64,000 nucleotides of DNA from Lateolabrax maculatus (taxonomy: Eukaryota > Chordata > Actinopteri > Acropomatiformes > Lateolabracidae): NCBI GenBank assembly GCA_031216445.1, contig CM062200.1, positions 4,787,501 to 4,851,500 on the forward strand, read 5' to 3'. A program made the translations under genes and the position numbers. Under the pieces are notes generated by a model, which had not been told where the DNA came from, did no database searches, and was given only the letters and a program-made list of their open reading frames with translations. Within the stretch, counting starts at the first letter, position 1. Each line of letters opens with the position of its first letter. Below, in pieces: positions 61,301 through 64,000 of the stretch.

Positions 61301-61707
61301 ATCATACTGGCTGTTCCTTTCCATTCACACCTTTGTTTGCATCTGCAGAATAATTGCACTATAAACCTTTGTTTGTCTGCTGCTCTGCATCTCAGCCCAG
61401 CCTTTGCACCTGAACATAGCTGAAAATTTGAATTTTCTAAACCACATCTGTACCTTTTTGAACTGCAGCAGTAAACTACATCTGTAGTGTTGCCTAAATT
61501 CTGCTTTAACACCCATTGTGATGAATTGTCACGGCTGCCTGCATTAGATTCATGATACAGTGTGTGTGCATGGAAAAAGATGGATGTGTTTGTGTGTATC
61601 TCCTACATTAACCCACTTGTTGTTCTGTCTCCACAGTACTTTGAGGTGCCCTTTGACTCCAACATGAACCGCACAAAGAACCGTCCACTCGTCAGAGGAC
61701 AAATCAG
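37341..61707 (+). CDS. cox10: cox10, mitochondrial protoheme IX farnesyltransferase (exons 1-5, 3' partial)
   Basis: The product farnesylates protoheme IX with farnesyl diphosphate to make heme O, which COX15 then converts to heme A for cytochrome c oxidase. It acts in the inner mitochondrial membrane as a UbiA-family prenyltransferase. Coding segments are 37341-37371, 38682-38824, 39037-39430, 39733-39857 and 61637-61707, all with GT-AG introns and matching phases (1, 0, 1, 0, 2), giving 254 codons plus two bases. Residues 1-41 are basic with no acidic residue, as in a mitochondrial targeting peptide. Residues 59-180 form a variable acidic linker, and 181-189 contain the family sequence SKIKLT. 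Residues about 190-231 form the first two membrane segments, and 230-252 form the loop with FDSNMNRTKNRP. Positions equivalent to human T196, N204 and P225, recalled as disease-associated, are intact (T219, N227, P248). The catalytic C-terminal half lies outside the window. The start follows an in-frame TGA at 37329. Identity is near certain; exon 1 is slightly less so. Confidence 0.96.
37372..38681 (+). other. cox10: cox10 intron 1
   Basis: This is a 1310-bp GT-AG intron. Its first 150 bp continue the CpG-rich promoter (37440-37520). The middle half is a DNA-transposon remnant (37974-38623), and the last 58 bp carry the polypyrimidine tract of the exon 2 acceptor. No reading frame in it resembles COX10. 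Confidence 0.9.
37974..38623 (+). mobile_element. Nonautonomous DNA transposon (MITE-like) in cox10 intron 1
   Basis: The element begins TTTAAAGGTATAATATGTAA and ends AAATTATGTACTGTGTGTTTAA-type sequence, so the ends are imperfect inverted repeats sharing TTAAA, GTA and ATTTCT. Internal segments (ACGACTAGACC, TTTGGTCGCCTGTCA, AACTCCCATGATCCA) match a repeat I recognise as widespread in percomorph fishes. It has no transposase frame. The family name and superfamily are not certain; boundaries are good to a few bases. Confidence 0.75.
38682..38824 (+). CDS. cox10: cox10 exon 2
   Basis: The exon is bounded by a T-rich acceptor (tttttttgtag) and the donor CAG/GTATCT. It encodes residues 11-58, the rest of the basic mitochondrial targeting region followed by a segment including WLTYQHLNFLKR, which matches human WITFQHFSFLKR. 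It enters in phase 1 and leaves in phase 0. Confidence 0.94.
38825..39036 (+). other. cox10: cox10 intron 2
   Basis: This is a 212-bp intron with donor GTATCT and acceptor ttccttacag. A T-rich decoy acceptor (tttttttatttcag, about 38857-38870) lies too close to the donor to be used normally. If the intron were retained the frame would stay open to TAG at 38981-38983. Confidence 0.9.
39037..39430 (+). CDS. cox10: cox10 exon 3
   Basis: The acceptor is ttccttacag and the donor is ACAG/GTAGAG. Residues 59-189 begin YVAKNNS (human YVTQLNRS). They continue through a low-conservation, acidic, Ser/Thr/Pro-rich linker of about 100 residues and end in DLPEIYAKLSKIKLT, which is well conserved just before the first membrane helix. 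The linker is the part of COX10 that varies most between vertebrates. The exon leaves in phase 1. Confidence 0.95.
39431..39732 (+). other. cox10: cox10 intron 3
   Basis: This is a 302-bp GT-AG intron. Retention would stop translation after eight codons (TGA at 39452). Nothing else is recognised in it. Confidence 0.9.
39733..39857 (+). CDS. cox10: cox10 exon 4
   Basis: The acceptor is ggttatttcag and the donor is CCAG/GTTAGT. Residues 190-231 form the first membrane segment (ALVVTTAAAGYGMAP) and the second (VIFFVSSLGTGLASCAANS), ending INQ. The segment GTGLASCAANSINQ is identical to the human sequence as I recall it. It includes the equivalents of human T196 and N204. The exon leaves in phase 0 into an intron of about 21.8 kb. 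Confidence 0.97.
40928..41430 (-). pseudogene. Possible decayed retrocopy or coding remnant of unknown gene
   Basis: Reading the minus strand from 41430 there is a coding-like run, MSYPDLRAELVEKMKTDR, followed by TDVRVGPQI and a stop. In another frame comes AAASYITQHSERLGARVWA. In a third comes SQKHEEKGTFFKYLKDIY then TPAQCEVKVHRGVGAQLCF, continuing open to 40928. Three adjacent protein-like stretches in shifting frames suggest frameshifts in an old coding sequence. I could not identify the parent gene, and chance remains possible. It lies antisense inside cox10 intron 4. Confidence 0.4.
41431..44933. other. Intron 4 segment without recognised features
   Basis: No repeat or gene is recognised. 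A 125-codon + frame at 43347-43724 has a Pro/Ser-rich end and no known domain; it is not called as a gene. Confidence 0.55.
44934..45052 (+). mobile_element. Tc1/mariner-like element, left-end fragment
   Basis: After a TA dinucleotide the sequence reads CAGTGCAGTCAGAAAGTATT, then GGCTCTGTACTGCAGCACAT and AATTTGAAATGAAACACTGA. This follows the 5' end of a teleost Tc1/mariner-type repeat as I remember it. The matching inverted terminus was not found downstream, so the copy is truncated. No transposase is present. Confidence 0.6.
45930..46410. other. Candidate conserved non-coding element in intron 4
   Basis: Repeat-free, compositionally even sequence with TTTTTAATTGCCTAGC, GGATTAAAATGAATATTTAA and CTGATTTAACAAAAAACG. 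It contains many short AT-rich homeodomain-type cores separated by GC-balanced sequence, a texture seen in vertebrate developmental enhancers. Inference only. Confidence 0.3.
49000..49400. other. Candidate conserved non-coding element in intron 4
   Basis: Repeat-free block containing ATTATTAATTAAGCCC, GCTAATTTGATTCAAACC, AATGGTTACCGACATTC and CAGATTTGCATTTATG (octamer-like ATTTGCAT). Inference only. Confidence 0.33.
54620..54659. repeat. (CA)n microsatellite
   Basis: About 19 CA units. Confidence 0.97.
54660..58249. other. Intron 4 segment without recognised gene
   Basis: A homeodomain-core cluster (GCATTAATTGGCTGATTAAC and CAATTAATCACG, about 55725-55805) may be regulatory. Overlapping open frames at 55799-56200 on both strands have no recognisable family. 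No mobile element is recognised. Confidence 0.5.
58250..58321. repeat. (TG)36 microsatellite, longest in the window
   Basis: About 72 bp of uninterrupted TG dinucleotide inside cox10 intron 4. Alternating purine-pyrimidine of this length can form Z-DNA and is expected to be highly polymorphic. Confidence 0.98.
58322..61636. other. Last part of intron 4
   Basis: A strongly AT-rich stretch spans about 58780-59110, and a short (CA)n lies at 60851-60866. Otherwise nothing is recognised before the exon 5 acceptor. Confidence 0.6.
61637..61707 (+). CDS. cox10: cox10 exon 5
   Basis: The acceptor is tctgtctccacag and the donor is TCAG/GTACAG. It encodes residues 232-254, including FEVPFDSNMNRTKNRPLV, followed by RGQI and two bases (AG) of the next codon, which is serine in human COX10. 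This is the UbiA-family loop that binds the prenyl diphosphate and Mg2+; Asp238 and the MNRT and NRP residues are all present. The next exon (SPLLA... in human) is not in the window. Confidence 0.97.
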
Positions 61708-64000
61708 GTACAGTTTTCCATCTTGGTGCTTATTTACAAGCATTTTTGTCTCATGTTGTTTCGTATGAAAGATTTGGCATAGCAACCCCATCTGCACTTT
61801 TTATTACTTTAAAAAGACAGTGAAGAGTGACTCGAGGGTACAGGAGGGGTGAGACGCAACAGCTCAGCAGCAGGGTTGCAGTTCAGTTCAGTAAAGAAGC
61901 AGCCCAGCGACACTACATGACAGCTACTGAGCCTCCCAAGCTGCCTTTTGTAAAATTCATCCTGGATGAATGTCAAAGTGTGCTACTCTTCTCTTGCTCA
62001 CTGACCTTATCTTTACCTGTCCTGCTGAGGGACATTTTTCCAGGGGTGAAACCTGACCTAACTAAACTAAAGTATATGTGTATTTGGCAATATTATAATG
62101 AAAACCACACCTTAAATAAAACATCAGCACTGAGCACATATCCCATATTGATTTACACCCTTCGTTATCGAGTTGTTATGACACTGAAGCAGATCAGTCG
62201 CTGTGTATGTAGAGAAACAGCAGCAAGAGACCGCAGGTGCCAATAACAGAAACGCCTACCAGCACTGACGATCTTCTGCTGTCAGCCTGTCAGGTGTAAT
62301 GCGAGCTCGTTACCAGGTCGGGGTGTAGTTTACCTGACCACCCTTACTTTGCTACCTCCACTGTTTAGATGTCAGATAACCTCGGCATTGGTGCTCAGTG
62401 AACTGCGTGCATCGCCACGCTCCTGCAAATCTGACTCAGTGACTGGATATGCTCGTCTCTACCTGCCCCTTAAGGGAGACTGCCACCCTTCAGCAGCAGG
62501 CAGACACACAGATATTTACTGATGCATGAACCAAAAAACACACAAACCAACCGCATGTCCTCTTCATCCATTGTCCTTGCCAGGAAACCGCTTCCTCTCC
62601 TGTCTCCTTTCGTTTTTTATTCAGGAAGAACAAAAGCAAGCAACCTGTTGACATAAGAGGATTAAACGCCTTCCCTAACAGTTAACAAGTGGAAGTTAAA
62701 TAGCTCTGTTGCCTACTAATATATACCAGCAACGTAGTCACTTTATGACCGAACAGCCTGTTAGTACCATACCTGAACCTTGACCCACAGCTATCTCATC
62801 CCAGTTTCAGGAATTCTCCATTGACACGCTGTTTAAAAGTGGACTCTCGTGCTGTTGAGCTGGTGATTGAAGAGGTTCTCTCTCTGTCTAAACACAGCCT
62901 CTTCTCTCTGGCTTTTAGCCTGTCCCTGACAAGAGAAGGTCTGTCTGTTTCTGAGATGCATAGAAACACTACATCTCTCGCTCTTTGTCTCTCATCCTGT
63001 CCTCCCCTCTTCTCCCTCACACATACAGTCTTGTGTAGAGACAGCGAGCAGATGGGAGGCTGGACTGTCCTGTCAAACAAGCCATCAGAAGGCCGCATTT
63101 TATGCACTCTATGTTGTCTAACCCAAATGACGCTCCTCCGCTACATCTGTTTTACTGCGGGAGTCTCTCTGCCCAATATGATGTCAGCGTCGGAAATAGT
63201 TTGTCATCTTGTGTTGAGACTACAATAGTGTATCATCTTTCCCACCTTTTATTGTTCTTCTGTGAAATGTGGATGACAGTCCCCCATCCTTTGTAGTGGT
63301 TTTTTCAGAGTTTGAGGCTTCCACATGTGATGATGCTGAATAGCTTTCAGCTTGGTAAAAGAAGGAACAAAGAAGATTAGTTTCCGTCTCATCAAGGTGG
63401 GGGATACTCATTTTTAAGTCTGAAGATAGTTGTGATTTGGGCATCACAACAAATCTGACAGTCAGTGTGTGACAGATTTTAATCATTTGCCTTCTGATCA
63501 AGTCAGTTGTTCTCACTAAGATTATTTTAATCAGTTGACTTGGGTCCAGGTCCACTTACAGTGTTTTTCTGTTCATTTTTTATGGCGGTAAATGGATGGC
63601 AAACTGTGAAACAGTGGAGTGTGCTCTGAATAATTGTATAAATTAGTTAATCCAGCTCTTAATGCAGAGCCATAGCTCAGCTAAAGTTCACCTCATTCTT
63701 ATGAATTTCACTTACCTCCTGCTCTCTCTGGACAGTTTACCATTTTATCCAAATGTAGCATTTTCCTTGGTTTTATTTGCTTTTTCCACAAAAATTGCAG
63801 CACAAATTAGCTGTTTTTGATGAGTGTCTGTTTCTGTTCAGGAACACATGAGAATTATCTTGCAGGATTAGTCATTTCAGGTTGCTCTCAGTATTTACTT
63901 TTAGTATCTGCTTCTTTCTGGCTGTCAATACAAAATAAAAGAAGAAAAATCTGTGTATGTTTGTTGAAATCCTTATGTTTGCAATGTCTAGTCTTTGTAG
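61708..64000 (+). other. cox10: cox10 intron 5 (5' part, runs off the window)
   Basis: It begins GTACAG directly after exon 5. I looked for the next COX10 segment (membrane helices after SPLLA) in all + frames and did not see it. No repeat family was recognised, and the open frames here do not resemble a known protein. Confidence 0.85.

Larger units (their letters stand above)
39858..61636 (+). other. cox10: cox10 intron 4 (about 21.8 kb)
   Basis: The donor GTTAGT pairs with the acceptor tctccacag, joining codons NQ and YFEV in phase 0. The intron is more than ten times the other complete introns. It holds a possible decayed pseudogene near 41 kb, a Tc1/mariner-like end near 45 kb, CA/GT repeats, and stretches resembling conserved non-coding sequence. 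No internal coding exon with COX10-like sequence was seen. Confidence 0.92.

Noticed and set aside
1..64000. CRISPR arrays, phage genes, operons, rRNA or tRNA genes
   Set aside because: All regular repeats are microsatellites or diverged tandem units; no tRNA T-arm/anticodon pattern and no rRNA sequence was seen; the window is vertebrate nuclear DNA.

Overview
This is a window of ordinary nuclear DNA from a teleost fish, most likely a percomorph. It has interrupted coding sequence with canonical GT-AG introns, long gene-free stretches, abundant CA/GT, CT, ATT and GAG microsatellites, and several interspersed repeats that I recognise by memory as typical of spiny-rayed fishes. No species can be named from the sequence alone. 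There is no operon, phage, CRISPR array or bacterial-type gene.

Only one protein-coding gene can be supported: cox10, the mitochondrial protoheme IX farnesyltransferase (heme O synthase), on the + strand. It begins at a CpG-rich promoter near 37.2-37.3 kb. Exons 1-5 lie at 37341-37371, 38682-38824, 39037-39430, 39733-39857 and 61637-61707. All phases join cleanly, giving 254 codons plus two bases. The reading matches vertebrate COX10 from the targeting peptide through the first membrane segments and the N..FD.NMNRTKNRP substrate-binding loop. The remaining exons lie beyond 64000, so the gene is partial.

Positions 1 to about 37200 are a gene-free upstream region. It holds microsatellites, four recognisable interspersed-repeat families, a diverged three-copy tandem repeat (about 167 bp per unit), and several compositionally distinct unique stretches that look like conserved non-coding elements. 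These last are inference only. Introns 1-3 are short; intron 1 is half filled by a 650-bp nonautonomous DNA transposon. Intron 4 is about 21.8 kb, with one Tc1/mariner-like fragment, a possible decayed minus-strand pseudogene and the longest dinucleotide repeat (about 72 bp). Intron 5 begins at 61708 and runs off the window.

The most interesting local signal is at the cox10 5' end. A TISU/YY1-like element (CAAAATGGCGGC) places an ATG in strong context on a six-codon upstream ORF. A second short upstream ORF overlaps the real start codon. I found no sign of an entirely new biological system.
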